This document shows positions 6,287 through 13,027 of a stretch of DNA of 22,845 nt, one piece after another. The translations under genes and the position numbers were made by a program. The notes under the pieces were generated by a model, which was not told where the DNA came from, searched no databases, and saw only the letters and a list, made by a program, of their open reading frames with translations. Numbering within the stretch: position 1 is the first letter of the stretch; the number at the start of each line of letters is the position of its first letter. This stretch comes from a virus, in the IMG/VR virus record IMGVR_UViG_3300025135_000030, positions 1-22,845 of that record. One strand, given 5' to 3'.

Positions 6287-6658
6287 TTGAAAAAGCAAAA
6301 GCGCTACCCGGAAATCTACGTCGAGGCGGACTGGCTCACGACCCGTGACGATCTGATCTACAAAGTGATCAAGATTGACGAGACGACCTACAAGGTCATC
6401 CTAGAGCACCCGGTCCTGGGCAAGACCGTAGAACTCTACGAGCTCGATCCGAACGACAATACCCTTTGCCTGAAGAGCGTTTTCCCCGTCGAGATGCAGG
6501 ACGGCGAGGAGGAGATGGAGATAGTAAAAGACTACTACAATAACTTTCTGCTAGAGGGTCAAGAGACTTACATAGAGTACTATAACAAGGACGTAGGATA
6601 TTTCCTGCTGTCCAGGAATATCGGGGTGTACGGGGTAGGCGACACCGAAATAGAGTAA
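6287..6658 (+). CDS. Acidic hypothetical protein upstream of topoisomerase
   Basis: A 123-residue protein with TTG as the first possible start (an in-frame stop lies at 6269-6271). The N-terminus is basic (KKQKR), followed by a beta-rich segment (IYKVIKIDETTYKVILEHP) and an acidic, aromatic C-terminus. It may be a small beta-barrel or SH3-like fold. It lies five bases before the topoisomerase gene and probably shares its transcript. No family is recognised. Confidence 0.65.
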   Translation: MKKQKRYPEIYVEADWLTTRDDLIYKVIKIDETTYKVILEHPVLGKTVELYELDPNDNTLCLKSVFPVEMQDGEEEMEIVKDYYNNFLLEGQETYIEYYNKDVGYFLLSRNIGVYGVGDTEIE

Positions 6659-6663
6659 GGGCT

Positions 6664-8616
6664 ATGACAATCGAAAATAACCGCGTTGCCAGTGTCTCCC
6701 TGGTCACCGAGCTGGTCTCGGATTTCCTGTCCTACTCGACTTCTATATACAACCGGGCATTGCCGGATATCGTCGACGGGCTTAAAATCGCCCAACGCCG
6801 GTCCCTACTCGGACTCAAAGACCTGTCCTTAACCAGCAAATCCCCCTACTGCAAGGTGTCACGGCTGGAGGGGCACGTCTTGGGCAAGTATCACCCGCAA
6901 GGTGGATGTTCGGGGACCGTAATCAACATGGGTCAGCAGTCGGCCATGCGCTACGTGCTTACGGATATCCACGGAAACGCGGGCGGTAGTATCCAAACCG
7001 GACCGGCTATCGGCCAGTTGATTAGCGAGGATGCCCCAGCCGCCTCCAGGTACCTCGAGGTCCGGGCAACACCGCTCTGTGAGTCGCTATACCTGTCTCA
7101 GATCGATAGGGGGCTGGGGTTGTGGCGTCAGAACTATGACGACACCACGACCGAGCCGGTCCGGATCGTCCCCGCTCTGCCCGCTCTGCTCCTGACCGGA
7201 GCCCAGGGCATCGCATCGGGCTACGCGTGCTATCACGTCCCCTACTCCGTCAAAGACGTGGTCTCGGTGACTTCTGCCTGGATACGGAACCGGTCACTCT
7301 CGGATAAGCAGATTGTCTCGAAGTTCTCCGAGCCCCCCGAGCCGCCACAGGGAGGACGGGTCGAAAAGTCCCCGGGCCTTTCCGAGATCATCCTGCATGG
7401 CCGGGGTCAATTCACCGTTTACGGGGAGTGGGAAGTTGACGACTCGATGCCGTGGCGGAAAAAGTCGGTCCGGCCGGGCATCGTGATCACCCGTCTCGCC
7501 CACGGTTCGTCGGAAAAGTTTCTTGAGAAGGTGCGAGATCTCGCCGATACGGATAGGCTGCCTGGCCTCATCGATGCCGCGGATCACTCGAGCCGGGACG
7601 GGATACGAATCGTCCTGGTAGCCAAGACCGTCCCCGAGCGTGATGAGATCCTCGCCACGCTGGTGGCGGCTACGGGCCTAAAGCATCAATACAATGTGAA
7701 TTGTACGGCTGTAGGGTTGGACGGAATGCCCAGGACCGTGGGTGTCCGAGACGTCATTGAGGCCTGGTATGGGGAGCGGGTCTCATACCTGACGCAGCGG
7801 TACACGGCGGAGAAGGCATCTCTCGAGAGTGAGAGCGAAAAACTTACCGGGTTAGTAACGATTCTGGACGAAGTCGGCAGGTTTGTGGATATTGTGAAAA
7901 AGTCATCTGACAAGGTGACCGCGGTAGCCGCCATCTCAAAGCGGTGGAAACTCACCGAACCCGTGGCACGCTATCTCCTAACCATTCCGATCAGCACGCT
8001 GATCCGGACTGAAGGGGAGAAGGTACGGCTCGAGCTGGAGAAGATTAGGGGAGATATCGCTTCCCTCGAGCCGCTATGCTCCACCGGCGGCGATTTAGAT
8101 ACCCATATCCTATCTCAAATCGCCTCTCAGAGGGGCCTACAAGGCCCAGGAAGGTGCCTCTGGATGACTGTAGGTGTCCCGGTGGCCAAAGCGGTAAATA
8201 AGCCTATCCCCGTGAAGGAAAAAATTATAACCGAGGGCAGAGGGTTGGGCATGTCGGTACGATCCGTAAATCAGTGGATTTCGGATAATATCGGCAAGGG
8301 CAGTATAGCGACGAAATGGGATCTGTACAAGGAGGAATATGAGCACCGGGTGTCAATGACAACGAGAGCGGGTAAACAACGACGGAAGGAACGTCTTCTC
8401 GCTCTTCGGGCCGACGCGGAGTCTCGGGGACTACCGACTCGCGGCAGGTACGGGTGGAAATCTTTTATGGCCGGACACGAATCTGCGCGGATTGACCGAA
8501 TCGTGCTAGACTTAGAGGCGTGGATTGAACAACATGCCAAACCCAGTAAAACTGCAACTGACACCCGAGCAACTAGCCCTCGCTCACGCCGAGGCGGAAA
8601 GACGTCAAACGGTTAA
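6664..8616 (+). CDS. Type IIA DNA topoisomerase, cleavage (A) subunit
   Basis: A 650-residue homolog of GyrA/ParC and phage T4 gp52, the subunit that cuts and rejoins both strands. The winged-helix start shows RALPDIVDGLKIAQRR (residues 31-46), the KYHPQGG loop (75-81), and the active site AASRYLEVR with catalytic Arg129-Tyr130. The tower and coiled-coil parts follow (about 370-470). It is longer than T4 gp52 (about 440 residues) and lacks an obvious GyrA beta-pinwheel; the last 170 residues are of unknown type and very basic. No ATPase (B) subunit lies in the window. The final 92 bases overlap the next gene in another frame. It would relieve supercoiling and separate replicated DNA. Confidence 0.93.
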   Translation: MTIENNRVASVSLVTELVSDFLSYSTSIYNRALPDIVDGLKIAQRRSLLGLKDLSLTSKSPYCKVSRLEGHVLGKYHPQGGCSGTVINMGQQSAMRYVLTDIHGNAGGSIQTGPAIGQLISEDAPAASRYLEVRATPLCESLYLSQIDRGLGLWRQNYDDTTTEPVRIVPALPALLLTGAQGIASGYACYHVPYSVKDVVSVTSAWIRNRSLSDKQIVSKFSEPPEPPQGGRVEKSPGLSEIILHGRGQFTVYGEWEVDDSMPWRKKSVRPGIVITRLAHGSSEKFLEKVRDLADTDRLPGLIDAADHSSRDGIRIVLVAKTVPERDEILATLVAATGLKHQYNVNCTAVGLDGMPRTVGVRDVIEAWYGERVSYLTQRYTAEKASLESESEKLTGLVTILDEVGRFVDIVKKSSDKVTAVAAISKRWKLTEPVARYLLTIPISTLIRTEGEKVRLELEKIRGDIASLEPLCSTGGDLDTHILSQIASQRGLQGPGRCLWMTVGVPVAKAVNKPIPVKEKIITEGRGLGMSVRSVNQWISDNIGKGSIATKWDLYKEEYEHRVSMTTRAGKQRRKERLLALRADAESRGLPTRGRYGWKSFMAGHESARIDRIVLDLEAWIEQHAKPSKTATDTRATSPRSRRGGKTSNG

Positions 8617-9040
8617 CGAGGCAAAGAGGCTTTCCGGACGGAACCGAGCCCCGGCATTGGGTGAAAAGGCCCTAGCCATGCACAGGCTCGGAGCGGTAGG
8701 TGAGGTGGCCGCCGCTGTCCATTTAGGACTCGAGGCGTACCTGTTCTCCGAGCAACTTGCCGTGAGAGGAAGCGCAGATCTGCCCGGAGACATTGAGGTA
8801 AAAACCCGCAGCAGGCACAAGTACGACTTGATCGTACAGAAGGGGGAGAGACCGGATAAAAAACTGATCCTGGTGACCGTGGAGGGCGACAGTACACTTC
8901 TCCACGGCTGGTGTATGGCCGGTGACGTGATGCGGGAGGAGTTCTGGGCCGATGTGGCCAGGAACGGCCGCGCCGCGTACTTTGTGCCGAAATCAGAACT
9001 TCGCCCCTTGACCGACCTGCTACCGTTGAAAGCGGGGTAA
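8525..9040 (+). CDS. PD-(D/E)XK nuclease-like protein
   Basis: A 171-residue protein. Residues about 55-125 have the PD-(D/E)XK restriction-endonuclease-like core: Glu60 in a helix (GAVGEVAAAVHL), Asp89 followed by Glu91-Val-Lys93 (GDIEVKTRS) and a following strand (KLILVTVE). These are the expected metal and catalytic positions, so it is probably an active nuclease for replication, recombination or host DNA breakdown; the substrate is unknown. TTG at 8525 with AGAGG upstream gives the start; ATG at 8534 is an alternative. The first 30 codons overlap the topoisomerase C-terminus. Confidence 0.78.
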   Translation: MNNMPNPVKLQLTPEQLALAHAEAERRQTVNEAKRLSGRNRAPALGEKALAMHRLGAVGEVAAAVHLGLEAYLFSEQLAVRGSADLPGDIEVKTRSRHKYDLIVQKGERPDKKLILVTVEGDSTLLHGWCMAGDVMREEFWADVARNGRAAYFVPKSELRPLTDLLPLKAG

Positions 9041-9053
9041 GCACAGAGAACAA

Positions 9054-9299
9054 ATGACCGCGACGATTCTGTTTCTCGCACTCATCGTTTACGTGATCGC
9101 AATTGATCAGAACGTCGCGGACTACATATACCTCCAGTTGGTCCGGGTCCCATTAATCACCCTGCAGTCAAAAGCCCTCCAGCTCAAGCTGTATGTTTCG
9201 CTGAGGTGGGACATTTACATGATGCGGAGAGGAGTCGTGCCCAAGAAGTTTTATGACATGGCCTCTGAAATCCGCAACAGCCTCAACGACCCAGACTGA
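9054..9299 (+). CDS. Small membrane-anchored protein
   Basis: An 81-residue protein with one N-terminal membrane segment (ILFLALIVYVIAI, residues 5-17) followed by a helical, mildly basic region. It could sit in the inner membrane with the C-terminus in the cytoplasm, or be exported; the sequence does not decide this. The start ATG follows a weak AGAGAA site. GTTGAAAGC at 9025-9033, inside the upstream gene, resembles an element seen upstream of other genes. Function unknown. Confidence 0.65.
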   Translation: MTATILFLALIVYVIAIDQNVADYIYLQLVRVPLITLQSKALQLKLYVSLRWDIYMMRRGVVPKKFYDMASEIRNSLNDPD

Positions 9300-9435
9300 G
9301 CTAGAGTCGACCCCTTGGTACGAGTTCGGCTCGTATCTGGACTGCTGCAGGGCGCTCGGAATAGCCCCGAGTGTCGGGCGCTGGGCCGCGTACACACGGT
9401 ACTACCGATCCGTGTTAGAGTCGGAGCAGAGTTGA
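9253..9435 (+). CDS. 60-residue hypothetical protein
   Basis: A short protein that overlaps the preceding gene by 47 bases in another frame. Residues 20-60 look protein-like, with an aromatic and Cys-rich helix region (FGSYLDCCRALG, RWAAYTRYYRS). The only in-frame ATG is at 9253. The N-terminal 18 residues are mainly a by-product of the overlap, so the functional part may be the C-terminal 40 residues. No family is known. Confidence 0.5.
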   Translation: MTWPLKSATASTTQTELESTPWYEFGSYLDCCRALGIAPSVGRWAAYTRYYRSVLESEQS

Positions 9436-9444
9436 TCCCATCCC

Positions 9445-9810
9445 ATGTTCCTCAACGATTTTGAACAAGACCTGCTCCAGTTCACTGGAGCTGTAAACTC
9501 GATGCTAGAGCGTTCTCTAGACGTCGTCGATCAGGCGGAGATCAAGTCAGCCGACTCGGACAGGCTTTCAAATCTGCTAATCGGCCTGAAGGAATACGTC
9601 TCCTGCTCTGAAAATGACCTTCGTGAGCGCCTTGAGGAGTTTATTAGGCAGGGTTATGCGACTGGGATGAGGGGGACTGTGGAAATCGACGAGAACGGGA
9701 CGATTCAGTTCCCGGAATACGTTGTCAAGCTTCTGGGTTGGAAGCCGGGAGACGTTTTGTCCTGGGAAAACAATTCCAACGGGTCCGTAAGTGTCAGAAG
9801 TTTGGGTTAA
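9445..9810 (+). CDS. AbrB/MazE-like domain protein
   Basis: A 121-residue protein. Residues about 76-120 match the SpoVT/AbrB swapped-hairpin fold: a strand with TVEIDENGTIQFP, a helix (EYVVKLLGW), then KPGDVLSWE and a last strand (GSVSVRSL). Such domains bind DNA as dimers in transition-state regulators and antitoxins. The first 70 residues are an acidic helical part, possibly for dimerisation. In other phages such tail domains occur in small proteins of unknown role, so transcriptional control is likely but not shown. The next gene begins 20 bases before its end. Confidence 0.72.
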   Translation: MFLNDFEQDLLQFTGAVNSMLERSLDVVDQAEIKSADSDRLSNLLIGLKEYVSCSENDLRERLEEFIRQGYATGMRGTVEIDENGTIQFPEYVVKLLGWKPGDVLSWENNSNGSVSVRSLG

Positions 9811-10420
9811 TAGCTTGGTTCAGGGCGTATCTTCGTCCGATACGATCGAAGACGGGAAAGCTGTGCTCGTTTCAACGGCCTGGGGACCCTCGGATCAGGG
9901 GTTTTATCGGGCCCGGTCGTGTTATTTACTGGTCAGGGAGAGGTTTCGAGCCGAGACGCTGGTAATTTACCCCGCGGTGGGAGATTTTCTGCCTATTTTT
10001 GGCTGTGAGTACATCGAATTGCCGCATAAACGGTTCGGGGCGGTCGATTTTCACCCCGTAAACGGCAATATCGCCCCGGTGGCTGACTATCTCAGCAACG
10101 AACCCGACCGAACGGTCGAAAAGTCCGCCCATTACGACTTGGATACCCATTTTTCCCCGAAACTCTGGCTGGAAAGGGGCTCGGATCGGGATATTTACGC
10201 GAGATTCCAGGAAAAAGCCAAAAAGTACGTCTCAACGTACCTGGGGATGTTGGCTGACCACTCCAGCGTCTCTGGAGACGGCCCTCACACCCACATTGGC
10301 TATAACAGCTACATGGCCGAGCACGACCCGGCCCATGGTATACTCAAGTCGTACTTCGGGCCCGAGTTCGCTCGTGACTACATTGAAAAATTCCTGTTCC
10401 CGTGTCCGGTTCGTTGTTAG
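9791..10420 (+). CDS. Hypothetical protein, 209 residues
   Basis: A soluble protein of unknown function starting at GTG, overlapping the AbrB-like gene by 20 bases. There is a beta-rich N-terminal half (CYLLVRERFRAETLVIYP) and a His/Tyr/Pro-rich second half (GPHTHIGYNSYMAEHDPAH). The histidines might bind a metal, but I cannot assign them to a known fold. It lies in the rightward run of small genes between topoisomerase and speD. Confidence 0.65.
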   Translation: MSEVWVNSLVQGVSSSDTIEDGKAVLVSTAWGPSDQGFYRARSCYLLVRERFRAETLVIYPAVGDFLPIFGCEYIELPHKRFGAVDFHPVNGNIAPVADYLSNEPDRTVEKSAHYDLDTHFSPKLWLERGSDRDIYARFQEKAKKYVSTYLGMLADHSSVSGDGPHTHIGYNSYMAEHDPAHGILKSYFGPEFARDYIEKFLFPCPVRC

Positions 10421-10451
10421 TTCTTCATTTTCGAAGACTATTAAGCTAGAA

Positions 10452-10808
10452 ATGCTTGACGAGTTTAAATGGTTGAGCGAAAATGCTCCGGATTCGTTAG
10501 CGATTCACATGTCTCCGAGTAACTGCAGGGAATTTGATGAGGAGGGGGTGTTTCTCAACGAGTTATGCATGGTCCGGATTACCAATCAGCAGGTTTATAA
10601 GATCCTGTCCCGCATCGACAAGTTGCTTTTGCATACGGAGAAGGGAATTGAGTCCAAACTGGGTAAACTGTTTGAGCCTGAGACCCGGAGTAAGTCTGGC
10701 CGCTGGTCGGGACACGGGCCCGGGTCGGTAAAGATCTTTTCCCCCACACTTATGTGCTGGTACGATGGCCGTGACTGGAGAAAAATCGATCCGAAGACAT
10801 GGTTCTGA
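10452..10808 (+). CDS. Hypothetical protein, 118 residues
   Basis: The start is taken at ATG 10452, since the longer frame to 10296 overlaps the preceding gene heavily and reads as low-complexity Ser/Thr. The product begins MLDEFKWLSEN and ends with an aromatic segment (CWYDGRDWRKIDPKTWF). It has a helical middle with a Lys/Leu pattern (KILSRIDKLLLHTEKG). Its stop overlaps the start of the next gene by ten bases. No family is recognised. Confidence 0.62.
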   Translation: MLDEFKWLSENAPDSLAIHMSPSNCREFDEEGVFLNELCMVRITNQQVYKILSRIDKLLLHTEKGIESKLGKLFEPETRSKSGRWSGHGPGSVKIFSPTLMCWYDGRDWRKIDPKTWF

Positions 10809-11626
10809 TCTGTCCGGGCCGAATGACCAAGACTCACGGCCAGTTCCTAGCCGATCACCCCACAGCGACTAAGTATAAATACTTAGGCGTCGACGTGGGG
10901 TCAGCCGACTTCCTGTACGAGTCAGAGTCTCCGGAACTCACTCTGTGTACGAATGAGAAATTTATCCTCGAGCTGCACAAGTTCCTCTCCATGCCCCGTT
11001 CGACCCGGATCGTCAGGGAGGTATGGGAACAAGAGTTTTTGTCCGGTACGGATATAGTTCGGTCTCGGGACATTCTTAGAGTCCACAACCACCGCAGCGT
11101 TTTGAGGCTTAAGGTCTTACGGGACTGGAAAGACGTGGCAAAATACTACTGTCTCCTGGCACAAGCCGGCTACTCATATCATTACGAGAAGAGGAAACTT
11201 GTTGTAGATCTGCTTAACCCCATAACACCCCCGTACGACCGTATCGACGAGTGGAGAAAGAGGACTGAGGGCAGGAGGATACGATATCGACCGAAGAGTA
11301 TTTATTGCCTACCTACGTCCCTAATTGATACGGAGACAGCGATCTACATCCACCTGCCTCTGCAGTTCGGTCAGTACGGGTGCGGATATGCCTGGAGCAG
11401 GAGAAAACTGGCCTTCATGGTCTCCCAGCTAACCGAGCTGGCCGGCTTAGGCTACAAAATAGTGGTCAGTGCGGCGCATGGGAAATACGGCCGTGAAATG
11501 CCAATTGCCCGCAACCTTTTACCCCCACCGCTCTTCACCCCTTTCATATACTACGAGTTGAAAGCTAAAAGTAGGTATGGGTTCAACAACTCGAGTTCCG
11601 AGGTATTTTATTGTGCGAATTTCTGA
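10799..11626 (+). CDS. Hypothetical protein, possibly a degenerate D12-type DNA methyltransferase
   Basis: A 275-residue protein. The C-terminal third resembles the layout of D12-class (Dam-like) adenine methyltransferases: a strand where DPPY is expected but reading AIYIHLPLQF, an aromatic loop (YGCGYAWSRRKL), a helix, the strand GLGYKIVVSAAHG and a terminal strand (SSEVFYCANF). The SAM-binding FxGxG motif is not evident at the N-terminus and the Asp-Pro-Pro-Tyr is replaced by His-Leu-Pro. It is therefore either a diverged, perhaps inactive relative or a chance likeness. ATG at 10799 is used; ATG at 10823 is a second option. Confidence 0.6.
   Translation: MVLICPGRMTKTHGQFLADHPTATKYKYLGVDVGSADFLYESESPELTLCTNEKFILELHKFLSMPRSTRIVREVWEQEFLSGTDIVRSRDILRVHNHRSVLRLKVLRDWKDVAKYYCLLAQAGYSYHYEKRKLVVDLLNPITPPYDRIDEWRKRTEGRRIRYRPKSIYCLPTSLIDTETAIYIHLPLQFGQYGCGYAWSRRKLAFMVSQLTELAGLGYKIVVSAAHGKYGREMPIARNLLPPPLFTPFIYYELKAKSRYGFNNSSSEVFYCANF
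11557..11566 (+). promoter_or_regulatory. GTTGAAAGCT element upstream of speD
   Basis: One of four exact copies of this 10-mer in the window. This one lies in the 3' end of the preceding gene, 70 bases before the preferred speD start (10 bases before the longer alternative). It contains TTGAAA, which resembles a -35 hexamer, but no -10 is found at standard spacing. In this copy it may be only coding sequence. Confidence 0.3.
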
Positions 11627-11636
11627 CGAACCTGCT

Positions 11637-11969
11637 ATGGGACATCACGTCCTCCTGAATCTGTACGACTGCGATGAAAGTCGTCTGTCGGACCTAGCTG
11701 GTTTTGAAGGATTTGCTGATAGCCTGCTGCCAGGCTGTAATGCCCAAGTCCTTAATCGGCTCGGGCATCAGTTCAGCGGTATGGGGGACGGCTTCACGTC
11801 CCTGTATCTACTAACCACCTCGCACTTCTCGGTTCATAGCTGGCCGGAGTACTGCTCCGCCGCGGTAGACATTTTCACCTGCGGTGCGGTGGATACGGAC
11901 GAGATCGTAAAGAAGATCGTGATGTACTTCCGGTCCTCTCGACACTCGCTGTCCGATGTGCTAAGGTGA
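11637..11969 (+). CDS. speD: S-adenosylmethionine decarboxylase proenzyme
   Basis: A 110-residue bacterial-type SpeD. It makes decarboxylated AdoMet for spermidine synthesis after self-cleavage creates a pyruvoyl group. Counting from ATG 11637, the processing serine is Ser62 (TTSHFSVHSWPE), the proton donor His67 and the catalytic Cys82 (DIFTCG). These numbers are one below those of the Thermotoga enzyme, which supports this start over ATG 11577, which would add 20 residues and overlap the upstream gene. The residue before the cleaved serine is Thr, whereas Glu is usual. speD is known as a host-derived gene in some cyanophages and would raise polyamines for packaging or replication. Confidence 0.9.
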   Translation: MGHHVLLNLYDCDESRLSDLAGFEGFADSLLPGCNAQVLNRLGHQFSGMGDGFTSLYLLTTSHFSVHSWPEYCSAAVDIFTCGAVDTDEIVKKIVMYFRSSRHSLSDVLR

Positions 11970-11996
11970 CGGGGTACTCAGCAAACTGCTCCATCC

Positions 11997-12143
11997 ATGG
12001 CGAAGAAACCGTCCTTGACAAACGCTAGCGCTCTGAAGTTTGAGAGCAATCCGAAAAAGACCAGGCAAGGTCGTGGGATTAATACGAAGTTGAGTGCGAC
12101 GAGCCGTAATGGCCGTAGAAAAAGGTACCGGGGTCAGGGCTGA
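11997..12143 (+). CDS. 48-residue basic protein
   Basis: A short gene starting at ATG 11997 and ending at TGA 12143. The product begins MAKKPSLTNASALKF, continues with NPKKTRQGRG and ends RNGRRKRYRGQG. It is very rich in Lys and Arg and probably binds RNA or DNA. Short proteins with this SLTN start and KRYRGQG end seem familiar from cyanophages, from memory only. The gene lies 27 bases after speD and ends 12 bases before the tRNA cluster. Confidence 0.7.
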   Translation: MAKKPSLTNASALKFESNPKKTRQGRGINTKLSATSRNGRRKRYRGQG

Positions 12144-12155
12144 CGCCCGTTTTCT

Positions 12156-12229
12156 GCGGGATTAGCAATCTGGTTGAATGCACCGAACTCATAATTCGGC
12201 ATAGGTGGGATCGTTCCCCACATCCCGCA
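12156..12229 (+). tRNA. tRNA with CAU anticodon (elongator Met or Ile2)
   Basis: A complete cloverleaf: acceptor GCGGGAT/ATCCCGC, a D arm with GG, anticodon stem CCGAA/TTCGG around CTCATAA (anticodon CAT) and T stem GTGGG/CCCAC. The first base pair is G-C, so it is not an initiator. Met versus lysidine-modified Ile cannot be decided here. The T loop reads ATCGTTC, with A54 and T58 in place of T54 and A58. No CCA is encoded. Confidence 0.88.
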
Positions 12230-12235
12230 GAGAAA

Positions 12236-12323
12236 AACCGATGGATGGCGGAATTGGCAGACACAGCGCACTCAAAATGCGCCGCCGAAAGGCATGAGAG
12301 TTCGAATCCCTCCGGGTTGGTTC
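12236..12323 (+). tRNA. tRNA-Leu (CAA), atypical acceptor stem
   Basis: The D arm (GCGGAATTGGCAGA), anticodon arm (GCGCA-CTCAAAA-TGCGC, anticodon CAA), three-base-pair variable arm (GCC/GGC) and T arm (GAGAG-TTCGAAT-CCCTC) are clearly those of a bacterial tRNA-Leu. The acceptor is odd: the best helix, AACCGAT with GTTGGTT, lies three bases too far out, leaving GGA opposite CGG unpaired next to the body. The D stem has one C-A mismatch. It may be decaying or have an unusual fold. No CCA is encoded. Confidence 0.6.
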
Positions 12324-12400
12324 GGGAGTCCTATAACACTTCCGGTAATATAGGATAAAGCAAGCTCGGTTAGCTACTTTTTCTGGTTCCCAACCCACTT

Positions 12401-12477
12401 GTCCGCTTAGCTCAGTCGAACAGAGCAACTGCCTTCTAAGCAGTCGGTCGGGGGTTTGAATCCCTCAGCGGACGCCA
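12401..12477 (+). tRNA. tRNA-Arg (UCU), CCA encoded
   Basis: A complete cloverleaf with acceptor GTCCGCT/AGCGGAC, D stem GCTC/GAGC, anticodon stem ACTGC/GCAGT with loop CTTCTAA (anticodon TCT, reads AGA), T stem GGGGG/CCCTC, discriminator G and encoded CCA. The D loop has G18-A19 and the T loop T54-T55-T56, so the G19-C56 elbow pair is replaced by A19-T56. Confidence 0.92.
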
Positions 12478-12548
12478 GCGGGTATAGTGTAGTGGTAACA
12501 CGAGAGTTTTCCAAACTCTAATCAGGGGATCGTACCCCCTTTCCCGCT
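12478..12548 (+). tRNA. tRNA-Gly (UCC)
   Basis: A compact 71-base tRNA starting directly after the CCA of tRNA-Arg with no spacer, so one cleavage yields both ends. Acceptor GCGGGTA/TTCCCGC (one T-T mismatch), anticodon stem AGAGT/ACTCT with loop TTTCCAA (anticodon TCC), T stem AGGGG/CCCCT. The T loop ATCGTAC again has A54 and T58. A run of T residues follows and may end the tRNA transcript. Confidence 0.88.
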
Positions 12549-12569
12549 TTTTCTCTTACCTTCCTGAAC

Positions 12570-12842
12570 ATGTCCACCCAACCACCCGCCAACCTAAACG
12601 AAGAAGGCCTCTCCTGCTGGAAGAAGTACGGATCCAACAGCATGCTGATGTCCCGACACTTCGTGTCATTCGATGCTTGGATAGAGTATAAAGATAACAA
12701 AGAACTTTCCTGGGTAAAATCTCGACTCCTTGAGGGGGTTGATACCCCCGAGTCTATTGATCCTGTATTTTTACGTAACCTTTGTAGGGTTCTGAATAGA
12801 ATCGAAGAAGACATATCTGAACTTGATCGCAGATTCCGGTGA
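12570..12842 (+). CDS. Hypothetical protein, 90 residues
   Basis: A small soluble protein downstream of the tRNA cluster. The first 15 residues are Pro/Asn-rich; a central aromatic segment (SFDAWIEYKDNKELSW) is followed by a charged helical end (NRIEEDISELDRRFR). The leader before the ATG is pyrimidine-rich without a ribosome binding site. No family is recognised. Confidence 0.6.
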   Translation: MSTQPPANLNEEGLSCWKKYGSNSMLMSRHFVSFDAWIEYKDNKELSWVKSRLLEGVDTPESIDPVFLRNLCRVLNRIEEDISELDRRFR

Positions 12843-12882
12843 TAGCATAGGTAGGGGATATTACCCCCCCACCCGAATCGTG

Positions 12883-13002
12883 ATGAAAGAACCTAGCCCC
12901 CAATCCGTAGAACTCTGGAACTCCCGTATCGCCCTTCTCGGCCTCGTAGCCGCTCTAGGCGCTTACGCCGTAACCGGTCAAATCATCCCAGGGATCTGGT
13001 GA
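12883..13002 (+). CDS. hli: High-light-inducible protein (Hli)
   Basis: A 39-residue protein with the chlorophyll-binding helix of the Hli/CAB family: ELWNSRIALLGLVAALGAYA followed by VTGQIIPGIW. The family motif ExxNxR is intact (Glu10, Asn13, Arg15), though the usual Asn-Gly-Arg and Ala-Met read Asn-Ser-Arg and Ala-Leu. Hli proteins dimerise in the thylakoid membrane and protect photosystem II under excess light; cyanophages often carry them to keep photosynthesis running during infection. It is the strongest single pointer to a cyanobacterial host. The leader has a seven-C tract and no ribosome binding site. Confidence 0.9.
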   Translation: MKEPSPQSVELWNSRIALLGLVAALGAYAVTGQIIPGIW

Positions 13003-13017
13003 AGCACTCACGCTTCT

Positions 13018-13027
13018 GTTGAAAGCT
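13018..13027 (+). promoter_or_regulatory. GTTGAAAGCT element before the coiled-coil gene
   Basis: An exact copy of the recurring 10-mer, lying in the intergenic gap 31 bases before the GTG at 13059. It is followed at once by an inverted repeat (13027-13045). Confidence 0.45.

Noticed and set aside
8605-9081. Minus-strand frames opposite the nuclease gene
   Set aside because: Three overlapping shadows; the plus strand has the catalytic motifs.
9738-9965. 75-residue plus-strand frame across the AbrB-like/unknown gene junction
   Set aside because: It overlaps two better-supported genes and reads as Arg/Trp-rich noise.
10296-10451. N-terminal extension of the 10452 gene
   Set aside because: It overlaps the preceding gene for 125 bases and is Ser/Thr/Val-rich without protein character.
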